Of a stretch of 11,400 nucleotides of DNA, positions 1-6,873 are shown in pieces. This stretch comes from an uncultured Opitutia bacterium (lineage in GTDB: Bacteria > Verrucomicrobiota > Verrucomicrobiia > Opitutales > UBA953), in contig CAIYUD010000022.1 of the NCBI GenBank assembly GCA_903929325.1, positions 1-11,400 on the forward strand, given 5' to 3'. Position numbers and translations under genes: made by a program. Within the stretch, counting starts at the first letter, position 1. Each line of letters starts with the position of its first letter. The notes beneath the pieces are model-generated. The model had not been told where the DNA came from, did no database searches, and saw nothing but the letters and a program-made list of their open reading frames with translations.

Positions 1-557
1 CGGCGAAGGCGAACGGTGAATCGTCCGCGATGGCCGCCGTGGTGACGCCCGTGGAAGCCATCATCAGCAACGCTTCCGGTTGTGGCGTGCAACTGCGCGA
101 CTACGGTCATTTGCTGCAGCAGGACCCGGTGTACGCAGCACGCGCGGCGCGCGTTGCGGCGTTGGTGCGTGACATTGCGCAGGTGGTGGCGCCCGAAGCT
201 GAAGCCTTGGCGAAGCGGTTGCGGCCCGGCGCTGCACGGTTGGCTTTTCAGTCGCCCTGCACCCTGCAACACGGGCAAGGAATCCGCGGCCTGGTGGAAG
301 GTTTGCTCACTCGCTTGGGGGCGGAACTTCTGCCGTGCGCCAACAGTCATTTGTGCTGCGGTTCGGCTGGAACGTACTCGGTACTGCAGCCTGAACTCTC
401 TGGCGAATTGCGTTCCCGGAAGCTGGCTGCCCTGCAGCGCGGGGCCCCTGAAGCCATCGTCTCGGCCAACATCGGCTGTATAACCCATTTGGGGTATGCT
501 GCCACGGTGCCAGTACAGCATTGGATAGAGTGGATTGACGCCCGGTTGTTGTCATAA
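1..557 (+). CDS. glcF: Glycolate oxidase iron-sulfur subunit, C-terminal part (5' end cut by window)
   Basis: The reading frame is open from the left edge, before the first ATG at 30, so this is the C-terminal ~185 residues of a longer protein. It carries the second cysteine-rich (CCG) domain of the GlcF/heterodisulfide-reductase-like family: an ASGCGVQLRDYGH motif near the start, then LCCGSAGTYSVLQPELS, then ANIGCITHL, ending in the typical PVQHWIEW tail. In the family, GlcF is the Fe-S electron-transfer subunit that works with the flavoprotein subunits GlcD and GlcE to oxidise glycolate to glyoxylate at the membrane; those genes would lie to the left, outside the window. Stop codon TAA at 555-557. 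The gene is GC-rich and belongs to the chromosomal backbone, not to the island. The 143 bp between it and csrA hold no gene and no convincing terminator. Confidence 0.9.
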   Translation, partial: AKANGESSAMAAVVTPVEAIISNASGCGVQLRDYGHLLQQDPVYAARAARVAALVRDIAQVVAPEAEALAKRLRPGAARLAFQSPCTLQHGQGIRGLVEGLLTRLGAELLPCANSHLCCGSAGTYSVLQPELSGELRSRKLAALQRGAPEAIVSANIGCITHLGYAATVPVQHWIEWIDARLLS

Positions 558-700
558 ATTTCCGTTCTGCGTCCTAATTTGCTGTTCCGGCTTTATTTTT
601 TGGCACTTGACGTTTTTTTCATTCACCCGGCGGCAGCGAACGGATAGATTCTGAAATGAGTTCGCGTTTCGCGTTGGTTCGAGCAAGAGGTGGCTTTTAA

Positions 701-910
701 ATGTTGATTCTGACCCGACGCATGGGCGAGACGTTGATGATTGGTGAGGACGTCACCGTCACAGTCTTGGGCGTCAAGGGGAACCAGGTGCGGCTTGGCG
801 TGAATGCCCCTCGCAACGTGGCCGTCCATCGCGAGGAAATCTTCGCGCGCATCAAGAACGAGGGCGAAGACGCCCCCGAGGCCTTCGACGGGGCGGAAGA
901 CGAGGCCTGA
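701..910 (+). CDS. csrA: Carbon storage regulator CsrA (RsmA)
   Basis: A complete 69-residue CsrA. It begins with the canonical MLILTRRMGETLMIG and contains the GVKGNQVRLGV core strand and the APRNVAVHREEI segment. The key RNA-contacting residues of the family are present: L4 and R6 at the N-terminus and R44 in VHREE. CsrA homodimers bind GGA motifs in mRNA leaders and block or stabilise translation, controlling carbon flow, motility and biofilm. The acidic C-terminal tail (last ~15 residues, EGEDAPEAFDGAEDEA) is longer than the minimal ~61-residue form and is typical of variable CsrA tails. A purine-rich AAGAGG at 685-690 serves as ribosome-binding site. A TTGACG at 607-612 could be a -35 box, but no matching -10 is clear. 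Immediately followed by a terminator hairpin and tRNA-Ser, a common gammaproteobacterial order. Confidence 0.97.
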   Translation: MLILTRRMGETLMIGEDVTVTVLGVKGNQVRLGVNAPRNVAVHREEIFARIKNEGEDAPEAFDGAEDEA

Positions 911-959
911 AGCCCGGTTTCCCTTGTCCGGCGGCTTCGTCCGTCCTATCATTGCACTT

Positions 960-986
960 CGGCCCGGGTGGTTCCCATCCGGGCCG
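960..986 (+). terminator. Hairpin after csrA, probable intrinsic terminator
   Basis: Perfect 8-bp GC-rich arms CGGCCCGG (960-967) and CCGGGCCG (979-986). The stem extends inward with one G-T wobble and three more pairs around a TTC loop. It is followed by the moderately T-rich stretch TTGGTTTGT. It lies 50 bp after the csrA stop and before the tRNA promoter. Confidence 0.7.
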
Positions 987-1002
987 TTGGTTTGTAGGCC
1001 CG

Positions 1003-1008
1003 TATAAG
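1003..1008 (+). promoter_or_regulatory. Probable -10 box of the tRNA-Ser promoter
   Basis: TATAAG sits 12 bp upstream of the mature tRNA 5' end and is followed by a GC-rich discriminator (GCCTGCTGCCGC). GC-rich discriminators are known for stringently controlled stable-RNA promoters. No good -35 hexamer is seen at 16-18 bp spacing, so the call rests on the -10 and its position only. Confidence 0.45.
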
Positions 1009-1020
1009 GCCTGCTGCCGC

Positions 1021-1111
1021 GGAGAGTTGGCCGAGTGGTCGAAGGCGCGCCCCTGCTAAGGGCGTATGGGCCAAAAGCCCATCGAGGGTTCGAATCCCTC
1101 ACTCTCCGCCA
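1021..1111 (+). tRNA. tRNA-Ser (anticodon GCU)
   Basis: A complete 91-nt class II tRNA with encoded CCA. The acceptor stem GGAGAGT (1021-1027) pairs with ACTCTCC (1101-1107), followed by discriminator G1108 and CCA at 1109-1111. The anticodon stem CGCCC/GGGCG (1048-1052/1060-1064) encloses a 7-nt loop CTGCTAA with anticodon GCT at 1055-1057, reading AGC/AGU serine codons. A long variable arm (GTATGGGCCAAAAGCCCATC) and a canonical T arm (GAGGG-TTCGAAT-CCCTC) complete it. The 3' end is the integration target of the island to the right: its last 15-17 bp recur at 1305-1321 and 11386-11400. The gene itself remains intact. Confidence 0.98.
1093..1111 (+). repeat. Copy 1 of tRNA 3'-end direct repeat (att core, inside tRNA-Ser)
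   Basis: T-arm 3' half, acceptor 3' strand and CCA of tRNA-Ser. Bases 1093-1109 are identical over 17 bp to 1305-1321. Bases 1097-1111 are identical over 15 bp to 11386-11400. tRNA 3' ends are classic attachment sites of tyrosine-recombinase integrative elements. Confidence 0.85.
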
Positions 1112-1118
1112 CTTACAA

Positions 1119-1158
1119 ACAAAGCCCAGTCCCCTCGCGAGAGGGGGCTGGGCTTTGT
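1119..1158 (+). terminator. Rho-independent terminator after tRNA-Ser
   Basis: A very stable hairpin: arms at 1119-1136 and 1141-1158 pair over 18 positions with one G-T wobble (T1130-G1147) around a GCGA tetraloop (GNRA type). The right arm ends in CTTTGT, giving a short T-rich end. It begins 7 bp after the tRNA CCA. If the island boundary is at 1112, this terminator was brought in or rebuilt by the insertion. If the boundary is near 1322, it belongs to the native tRNA locus. Confidence 0.85.
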
Positions 1159-1304
1159 CGTTTAGGCGCTTGGCTGAGGGGTTCGAACCCTCGATCATGA
1201 AAGTGCGGGTTCGACCGCCCGGCGCCGCCAGGCGACGGGCAGGACATCGCAGCAAGGCGGCGATGGTCCCGAGCGCAGCGAGGGATGCGGCCTTCAGGCC
1301 GCAC
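1159..1304. other. Gene-free stretch with tRNA-like debris and a palindrome
   Basis: No supported gene lies between the tRNA terminator and the regulator gene at 1504 (392 bp after the tRNA). This part contains two T-arm-like fragments: GAGGGGTTCGAACCCTC at 1177-1193, whose GAGGG/CCCTC arms match the tRNA-Ser T stem, and a GGGTTCGACC box at 1207-1216 followed by a GCCGCCA end at 1224-1230 resembling a tRNA 3' terminus. Neither folds into a complete tRNA. At 1286-1303 there is a near-perfect palindrome (TGCGGCCT-TC-AGGCCGCA) that abuts the second att copy. The stretch looks like scar material from earlier integration or excision at this hotspot. Open frames translated across it and the tRNA are artefacts. 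Confidence 0.5.
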
Positions 1305-1321
1305 AATCCCTCACTCTCCGC
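1305..1321 (+). repeat. Copy 2 of tRNA 3'-end direct repeat
   Basis: The sequence AATCCCTCACTCTCCGC is identical to 1093-1109 of tRNA-Ser and diverges just before the final CA of the CCA end. It is preceded directly by the palindrome at 1286-1303. It may be the left att site of the catabolic island or the relic of an older, smaller insertion nested at the same site. Confidence 0.75.
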
Positions 1322-1445
1322 GTTACACCTGTCGAAAGTACCGAGGCAATGCCGCTGGCACTGCTTTCAACTAGGTATCGTTGGAGATTCCTCGACTTTC
1401 TTGCGCTCGCCTAGCGTGCAAGTCGTTGGCTGAAGAGCTCGTTTG

Positions 1446-1460
1446 CACTACTTGGTAGTG
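1446..1460. promoter_or_regulatory. Candidate operator A, upstream of the LuxR/MalT-like regulator
   Basis: Perfect inverted repeat CACTAC-TTG-GTAGTG, 43 bp upstream of the regulator start. Its core CTACTTGGTAGT (1448-1459) occurs again, in reverse orientation, at 4014-4025 upstream of the hyuA-like gene. A dyad shared by the two promoter regions of one cassette is what an autoregulating cassette-specific DNA-binding protein would need. LuxR-type HTH domains bind short dyads as dimers. The binding protein is inferred, not shown. Confidence 0.5.
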
Positions 1461-1503
1461 ATAAGTACGATTGAGTCTGCCATCTGTAAGGGGGGCTACC
1501 TAA

Positions 1504-3969
1504 ATGGCTGATACACACCCGCAGCGGCTGGTTGACCGTATGCTCTCAGGTGGCCGTCTCGTAGTGCTTTGTGCGCCGCCTGGGTTTCATAAGGCGCAAT
1601 TAGCGCGCAAAGCTGCTCAACAGTTCTCCGAGAACTCCGGGCGAGTAATGCATTGGCTCGGGGCGTTGGAACATGGCCGAAATCCAACGGCGGCGATAGA
1701 CCTTTTGCTTTCAGATCTTCCCAGAGTTCTGGTTATCGAGGGCTCTTCGCCTTGCGATGGCGTGGTCTTAGCGCAAGCACTGGAGCGTGCAGTGCGACAC
1801 GGACCCGCTCACAAGATATTTCTTCTGATTGCTCAGGCCAACGAAATACCATTGGCTCGCCTGACGTCGGTAGAGCCGCCGGATGTATTGGATGCTGCCA
1901 GCCTGAGAGTGCGTAAGTCAGACAAAGAAGAAGCACTGCTAGGCCTGCGACCCAAGGTGCGTAATAGAATTGGGCAGATGGCTGGCGATTGGCCAATCGC
2001 TTTGGCTTTGCTCACGCGCTGGGCCTCATCGACAACAACCAGCATTGATAGCTGGAGTGACCTCGATATCTTAAGAGAGAGTGGTCTCTCGGATTTCATT
2101 GCGCAGGAAGTGGTCAACCAATTTACTCCTGATGAAATGGTGGCGCTTTCGTATGCGTGTTTTCTTAATGAATCAGAGCTTGGTTTTCTATCTGGTCTCA
2201 ATGCTCCGATAAGAATTGACCGCATCCTTGCTAACCTGGCGTTTCGCCTAAAAGGACTGCTCGATCGATCGGAAAACCGAATTTCCATACAGCCGGCGCT
2301 GCGCGCATATTTGCGTGAACTCACTGTAATGCCTGACGGGCGAGATCGCCTGCAGGTCATGATGACTCTCGCCGATCACTGCGCGTCTAAGGGTCGTTTA
2401 GGAGAGGCGGCTTTGCTGGCAAGAATGGCGGGCAGGGCGGAGAGTATCGCCAGTTACGCAAACAAAGCAGGAGCTTTCAGGATTTGGGTGACGCAAGGTT
2501 TTTCCGTGCTGAAGGAATTGGTTGAACAGGCTGGAACTGCAGTCCTTTCCGCATCTGCTGCGCTGCGGATGATGGAGTGCATTGTCTTTCTCAAGAGCGG
2601 AAAAGTTAGGGTTGCGCAAAAAATCTTCGAGGAGTTGGCAGTTGGCGTCGGTCCAGATGCCCTGATTGCCCCTGATCTCGAAATACTTCGCGTGACCTTG
2701 ATGGTCTACGGTTGTTCACTAGAGCGAGAAGGCGACCTCCAACTCCTTAAGCAGCTAATTTTGGAGCAGGGAGACGATCCATCGCTCGGAACTTTTCTGG
2801 CGACGCTGTCGTGTGTCCTTAACTCCCAGCAGGGAAATTTTGATATCGCCGCCGCTAGCCTGATCGATGCAAGAGTGCAGGCCAAGAAGGCTTCATCTGC
2901 ATATAACCTCATGTTCCTGGATCTGCATGAGGCTTCAATTTATTCTGCACAGGGCAAGCTAACTCAGGCTCGTGCTAGCGTCGCAGAGGCGCGCAGAATT
3001 TGGAAAGCTGAATTCTCCGACGATGTGGGCGTTGAAACAGTGGTTGCGGCTCTGAGTGCTACGATTGAGTTTGAAGCCGGGCAGCTCGTTTCTGCAAGAA
3101 ATGCAGTAAAGCGATCAGCATTGCGAATGCCCGATGCTGAGGCTTGGTTTGATATCTACTTTGCGGCTTACGAGCCAATGATTCGTTTGCATGTCTCCGA
3201 TCACGGCTTGGGAACTACAATCGAGGTAATCGATACCGAGTCTAGAAAGTTGCGTGCTCAAGGACTGCCGCGTGTTGCAGATTTGCTTCTGGGGATTGGC
3301 TTCTGCTTGGCAGGGGAGGCGGCAATGCGTGGTGGCGACGACGTCATACCAAGCCACTGGAATGCACCAAATATGGCGAGCACCTCTAGTTGGCAAGAGA
3401 AAGAAGTCTTCAATCTGGCTCGTGCGTATGAGCTAAATAGAAAAGGAGACCGTAAGGCAGGCATTGACCTGCTTCGTAACGGAAAGACAGAGGCTCAACG
3501 GCTGGGCTTGGAGCGAAGCCGGTTGCGTTATCTTCTGCTCGAGTTCGCTCTCTCTTCGTCCGAATCCAGGGTCGAGTACGCAGACTGTCCATTGAGGGAG
3601 GCTCTCGCAATCGGGGCGAGAACCGGCATGAGGCAGGTATTCCGTGAGTGTGCGAACGACCGACTCATCTCGGCCCTTGGCGAGCTTTTGATTGCTCCCA
3701 ATCTGGATGATCTCGAACGTTCCTTCGTCTGTACCGTCCTCAATAAACTCCGGGAGCCAGCGGTCACGGGTACGAATACTTTGTCGACTCGCGAATTGGA
3801 AGTGCTCAGGTTTTTGGTAGTTGGGGGCTCAGATAAGCACCTCGCTCGGCAACTCAACATCTCAGAACACGGGGTCCGCTACCACCTCAAGAGTTTATTC
3901 AAGAAGTTGGGTGTGCATGACCGGGTCTCCGCCATTGCTCAGAGCAGGCGTTTAGGTCTGATGGATTAA
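1504..3969 (+). CDS. Large LuxR-family (MalT/LAL-like) transcriptional regulator with degenerate P-loop
   Basis: An 821-residue protein in the size range of MalT-like STAND regulators. The last ~62 residues are a clear LuxR-type HTH: STRELEVLRFLVVGGSDK, LARQLNISEHGVRYHLK (scaffold and recognition helices), then KKLGVHDR and a final SRRLGLMD. The N-terminus has an NTPase-like start, but the Walker A is degenerate: APPGFHKAQ at residues 24-32, where functional MalT-type proteins have a G-K-[ST] core. The Walker B candidate VLVIEG (75-80) lacks the usual acidic pair. The middle (~residues 270-740) is alpha-helical and Ala/Leu/Glu-rich, consistent with TPR-like ligand-sensing repeats. The ATG is supported by a run of six Gs at 1490-1495, 8 nt upstream. 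It is the first gene of the island, co-directional with the cassette, and probably its specific regulator. Candidate operators lie upstream of it and upstream of the next gene. Confidence 0.85.
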   Translation: MADTHPQRLVDRMLSGGRLVVLCAPPGFHKAQLARKAAQQFSENSGRVMHWLGALEHGRNPTAAIDLLLSDLPRVLVIEGSSPCDGVVLAQALERAVRHGPAHKIFLLIAQANEIPLARLTSVEPPDVLDAASLRVRKSDKEEALLGLRPKVRNRIGQMAGDWPIALALLTRWASSTTTSIDSWSDLDILRESGLSDFIAQEVVNQFTPDEMVALSYACFLNESELGFLSGLNAPIRIDRILANLAFRLKGLLDRSENRISIQPALRAYLRELTVMPDGRDRLQVMMTLADHCASKGRLGEAALLARMAGRAESIASYANKAGAFRIWVTQGFSVLKELVEQAGTAVLSASAALRMMECIVFLKSGKVRVAQKIFEELAVGVGPDALIAPDLEILRVTLMVYGCSLEREGDLQLLKQLILEQGDDPSLGTFLATLSCVLNSQQGNFDIAAASLIDARVQAKKASSAYNLMFLDLHEASIYSAQGKLTQARASVAEARRIWKAEFSDDVGVETVVAALSATIEFEAGQLVSARNAVKRSALRMPDAEAWFDIYFAAYEPMIRLHVSDHGLGTTIEVIDTESRKLRAQGLPRVADLLLGIGFCLAGEAAMRGGDDVIPSHWNAPNMASTSSWQEKEVFNLARAYELNRKGDRKAGIDLLRNGKTEAQRLGLERSRLRYLLLEFALSSSESRVEYADCPLREALAIGARTGMRQVFRECANDRLISALGELLIAPNLDDLERSFVCTVLNKLREPAVTGTNTLSTRELEVLRFLVVGGSDKHLARQLNISEHGVRYHLKSLFKKLGVHDRVSAIAQSRRLGLMD

Positions 3970-3989
3970 ACTACTTAATCAAGTAGTTT
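3968..3989. terminator. A/T-rich hairpin at the end of the regulator gene (terminator or operator-like dyad)
   Basis: A perfect 9-bp inverted repeat, AAACTACTT-AATC-AAGTAGTTT, starts inside the regulator's TAA stop codon and is followed by T and GG. Position and stem-loop form fit a weak intrinsic terminator. However, the stem is A/T-rich, the T tract is short, and its CTACTT/AAGTAG arms resemble the half-sites of the candidate operators at 1446-1460 and 4014-4025. It could therefore also be an extra regulator-binding site with a longer spacer. Confidence 0.45.
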
Positions 3990-4013
3990 TGGAATTTACC
4001 ACTCAACACCCAA

Positions 4014-4025
4014 ACTACCAAGTAG
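4014..4025 (-). promoter_or_regulatory. Candidate operator B, upstream of the hyuA-like gene
   Basis: On the minus strand this reads CTACTTGGTAGT, identical over 12 bp to 1448-1459 upstream of the regulator. It lies 81 bp upstream of the hyuA-like ATG and ~25 bp after the hairpin at 3968-3989. The arms CTAC/GTAG form a dyad, so either orientation can be read by a dimeric protein. No matching copy was found in the gaps before the TonB receptor, the racemase or the last gene. That suggests control mainly at this promoter and at the regulator's own. Confidence 0.5.
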
Positions 4026-4106
4026 ATTTCTTCACCTCCTAGGCTGCGCCGTTGTAGAGCGCTTGAGCCCGCGCGAAATTCGAGCCCTGCTTTGGAGGGA
4101 TCTCGA

Positions 4107-5660
4107 ATGCGAATTGGTGTTGACGTAGGTGGCACTAACACGGACGCCGTTCTACTTTCGGGCAGGCGCGTCCTTGGGGCTGTAAAGCGTCCCACCAGCA
4201 GCGATGTCAGCACGGGTATATCCGATGCGATCAGTGCGCTGATTGCGGAATGCGATATTGAGCCGGCTGCGGTCGATGCCATCATGATTGGTACGACGCA
4301 CTTTACAAACGCCTTTGTTCAGCGCCGTAACCTCGTTCCTGTCTACGCAATACGTATTGGATATCCGGCCGGGCGCGGAATCCCTCCATTCTCGTCTTGG
4401 CCGGACGATCTCAGGCCTGTTGTTTGCGGAGGCATCGCGATGATTCGCGGTGGCTACGAGTTTGATGGTCGTGAAATATCTCCGTTGGATGAGGCGGAAG
4501 TTTCTGCATGCGTCGAGACGGCGAAGCGGGCCGGCATCCAGCAGATAGCTGTCTCGGGAATATTTAGCCAACTAAATTCAGCCCAAGAGTGGCGGGTCGC
4601 GGAACTCATCTCCAGTCTTTGTCCAGAGCTAGAGGTTTCCGTTTCTTCGGAGCTTGGGCGCGTCGGTCTGTTGGAGCGCGAAAACGCTGCAATCATGAAC
4701 GCCAGCTTGCGTCCACTGGCTCTGCAAATTACTGATGCGTTCAAGCGCGCACTACGAGCTTTAGGAATCAGATGTCCGTTCTACATTAGCCAAAATGATG
4801 GAACGTTAATGGGTGCAGAGCATATGCAGCGCTACCCGGTGCTTACATTTGCAGCCGGTCCGACAAACAGTCTGCGCGGCGCAGCTTGGCTGACCGGGGC
4901 GCGCGATGCAATTGTCGTCGATATTGGTGGCACGACTTCAGATATCGGGGTTCTCGCCGGCGGCTATCCAAGGCAGTCGACCGTGCACGTGGACGTGGGC
5001 GGCGTGCGAACTAATTTTCGCATGCCCGACATACTCTCAATCGGTTTAGGCGGCGGAAGTGTTATCAGAGAGGGTGTCGATAAGGTAACGGTCGGCCCGG
5101 ATTCGGTCGGATACCGGCTACACACTGACGCCTTGGTTTTTGGCGGTACTGAATTAACTGCAAGCGATATCGCTGTTGCCAGTGGTGTTGCCGAATTTGG
5201 AGACTCGCGAAAAGTCGCCGGATTGGGGAAAGAGCTCGTTGCTAGAGCGCAGGCAGCGATAAATGGGCTGCTTGATGACGGGATAGACCGGATGAAAACT
5301 GCTCCGGGCGACATGCCAATGGTGCTAGTTGGCGGAGGGGCAGTCCTGGTTTCAACAGCCCCAAAAGGTGTGTCTGCAATGACACGGCCCGAACATGCTG
5401 GTGTCGCGAATGCCATCGGTGCGGCCATTGGGCAAGTTGGGGGCGAAATTGATCGCATCTACAACATTACCGATGCTGCTGCCCGAGAAGAGGCGCTGGC
5501 TGATGCCAAAGACCAAGCCACTCGCCATGCAATTGCCGCTGGGGCTGATCCGGTGACCATTGAAATCATCAACATCGAGGCGGTGCCTCTCCAGTACCTG
5601 CCGGGCGGAGCGACCCGAATTGTATGTCGCGCTATCGGCGACCTGGCAATGGTGGATTAA
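4107..5660 (+). CDS. Hydantoinase A/oxoprolinase-family protein (short HyuA-like form)
   Basis: 517 residues from ATG 4107, chosen over an upstream TTG at 4092 because a GGAGG Shine-Dalgarno (4094-4098) lies 8 nt before it. Two ATP-binding-type signatures are intact: MRIGVDVGGTNTDAVL at the N-terminus and VVDIGGTTSDIGVL at about residues 270-283. Other family blocks are IGTTHFTNAF, LLERENAAIMNASL, ISQNDGTLMGAEHM, LTFAAGPTNS and LSIGLGGGSV. Relatives (HyuA, 5-oxoprolinase A part, acetone carboxylase subunits) activate a cyclic amide or carbonyl substrate with ATP. Long HyuA forms are near 690 residues; this one lacks the C-terminal extension and belongs to the short type that occurs beside DUF917 genes. 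No HyuB-type partner is present. It overlaps functionally with the next gene, which starts 2 nt after its stop. The substrate is not determinable from sequence. Confidence 0.88.
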   Translation: MRIGVDVGGTNTDAVLLSGRRVLGAVKRPTSSDVSTGISDAISALIAECDIEPAAVDAIMIGTTHFTNAFVQRRNLVPVYAIRIGYPAGRGIPPFSSWPDDLRPVVCGGIAMIRGGYEFDGREISPLDEAEVSACVETAKRAGIQQIAVSGIFSQLNSAQEWRVAELISSLCPELEVSVSSELGRVGLLERENAAIMNASLRPLALQITDAFKRALRALGIRCPFYISQNDGTLMGAEHMQRYPVLTFAAGPTNSLRGAAWLTGARDAIVVDIGGTTSDIGVLAGGYPRQSTVHVDVGGVRTNFRMPDILSIGLGGGSVIREGVDKVTVGPDSVGYRLHTDALVFGGTELTASDIAVASGVAEFGDSRKVAGLGKELVARAQAAINGLLDDGIDRMKTAPGDMPMVLVGGGAVLVSTAPKGVSAMTRPEHAGVANAIGAAIGQVGGEIDRIYNITDAAAREEALADAKDQATRHAIAAGADPVTIEIINIEAVPLQYLPGGATRIVCRAIGDLAMVD

Positions 5661-5662
5661 AA

Positions 5663-6769
5663 ATGGCGCACAAGATTACCCTTGAGAATATAGACCACCT
5701 CGCAGTGGGGTCCTCCTTTCTAGGAACCGGAGGCGGTGGAGATCCTTACCTCGGATCAATCATGTGCCGGGAGGCGATCTCGAAATACGGGCCGGTTTCG
5801 GTTATTAGCGTTGATGAAATAAAAGACGACGATAACGTATTTATCGCTGCAGCGATTGGCGCGCCAACGGTAATGATCGAAAAATTGTTTTCCATTGAGG
5901 ACCAGCACCGCGCGGTTGATGCGCTAGAGCGCTTCCTCGGGCGAAAAGCCAGCGCGATCATTTCCGCTGAGATAGGCGGCTGCAACTCAATGATGCCAGT
6001 CGCTTACGCTGCAATGCGCGGACTTCCAATTGTTGACGGCGACGGAATGGGCCGAGCATTTCCGGCTCTGCAAATGACCAGCTTCAACATTGCGGGAGTT
6101 GCCTGTGCCCCGATGACGATTGCGGATGAACATGGAAACATCGTCCTATACCAGACGGTAACAGGTCTTAAAGCCGAAGAGTTGGCCCGACCCGTCGTCG
6201 CCGCCATGGGCGCAAGCGTGTGCATGTCCTGCTATCCAATGACCGGCGAAGAGGCGCGCCGCTCGTCAATTCCCAAGACCCTTTCCGGAGCAATACAGAT
6301 TGGTGAGGCAATCTCCCGCTCTGGAGATAGAAGGCATGCCCTCGAGCGGCTCGTCGCTGCCCTGAGAGCGCATGAGTACTACTCGCAGGCGGGGGTGGTT
6401 TTCCAGGGAAAGATTACGGAGCTCGAGCGAGATACGTCTCGGGGGTGGGTATTTGGCACGTGCACCATCTCCGCGCTGAATAGTGAGAGCAAGGCGGTTC
6501 TCAAGTTCCAGAATGAAAATCTCCGGGTAGAGGTTGACGGCAGGTTGCAATGCGTCGTTCCTGATCTCGTGACGATTGTGGATGCGGAAACCGCACACGC
6601 TGTCCCAACCGAGCGCCTTGCATATGGTCAGCGCGTTGCAGTCGTTGTCTGCAGCGCCCCGCCGCAATTGACGAGTCCGCGTGCTTTGGAAGTCGTAGGT
6701 CCAAAGTGCTTCGCTCTCGATGATGAATACGTTCCTGTGGGCGCACTTATGGAGCGCCACCAGTCGTGA
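5663..6769 (+). CDS. DUF917-family protein (S-methyl thiohydantoin desulfurase-like)
   Basis: 368 residues from ATG 5663; the upstream in-frame start at 5624 is rejected because it lies inside the preceding gene. A GGTGG at 5651-5655 sits 7 nt before the ATG. With only 2 nt after the HyuA-like stop, the two are almost certainly translationally coupled. Family signatures: ITLENIDHLAVG, then FLGTGGGGDPYLG (19-31), IGAPTV (65-70), SAEIGGCNSMMPV (101-113) and DGDGMGRAFPALQ (125-137). The C-terminal half has the VFQGKITELERD and GRLQCVVPDLVTIVD segments typical of the second domain. From memory, the two Pfam domains once called DUF917 now carry the name S-methyl thiohydantoin desulfurase; this name should be verified. 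Relatives are found beside HyuA-like genes, which fits a joint role in opening or de-thiolating a hydantoin-like ring. Substrate unknown. Confidence 0.88.
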   Translation: MAHKITLENIDHLAVGSSFLGTGGGGDPYLGSIMCREAISKYGPVSVISVDEIKDDDNVFIAAAIGAPTVMIEKLFSIEDQHRAVDALERFLGRKASAIISAEIGGCNSMMPVAYAAMRGLPIVDGDGMGRAFPALQMTSFNIAGVACAPMTIADEHGNIVLYQTVTGLKAEELARPVVAAMGASVCMSCYPMTGEEARRSSIPKTLSGAIQIGEAISRSGDRRHALERLVAALRAHEYYSQAGVVFQGKITELERDTSRGWVFGTCTISALNSESKAVLKFQNENLRVEVDGRLQCVVPDLVTIVDAETAHAVPTERLAYGQRVAVVVCSAPPQLTSPRALEVVGPKCFALDDEYVPVGALMERHQS

Positions 6770-6873
6770 TGCGGCGCGATCAGCGCCAAACAGTATGCAT
6801 GAATACGGCCCATTTTCGGGCGCATGACGAATTGATTTGCGATCAACGGGCAACAAAAAAAGGGAGAAATTAA

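Noticed and set aside
1177..1230. Possible second tRNA gene
   Set aside because: Two T-arm-like boxes and a GCCGCCA end exist, but the second T stem mispairs at three of five positions and no acceptor 5' strand, D arm or anticodon arm can be placed.
623..1306. Long minus-strand open frame across csrA, the tRNA gene and the terminator
   Set aside because: It runs antisense through csrA and the tRNA-Ser gene. Its peptide contains the typical artefact of translating tRNA sequence (RVRDSNPRW-type), and there is no family resemblance or ribosome-binding site.
1035..1433. Plus-strand open frame starting inside tRNA-Ser
   Set aside because: It begins within the tRNA, crosses a strong terminator and two att repeats, and encodes no recognisable protein; a chance frame in GC-rich DNA.
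4092..4106. Upstream TTG start for the hyuA-like gene
   Set aside because: The TTG overlaps the GGAGG ribosome-binding site used by ATG 4107, and the conserved family N-terminus (MRIGVDVGGT) begins at 4107.
5624..5662. N-terminal extension of the DUF917 protein
   Set aside because: It would overlap the end of the hyuA-like gene, adds a 13-residue basic peptide not seen in the family, and ATG 5663 has a suitably spaced GGTGG.
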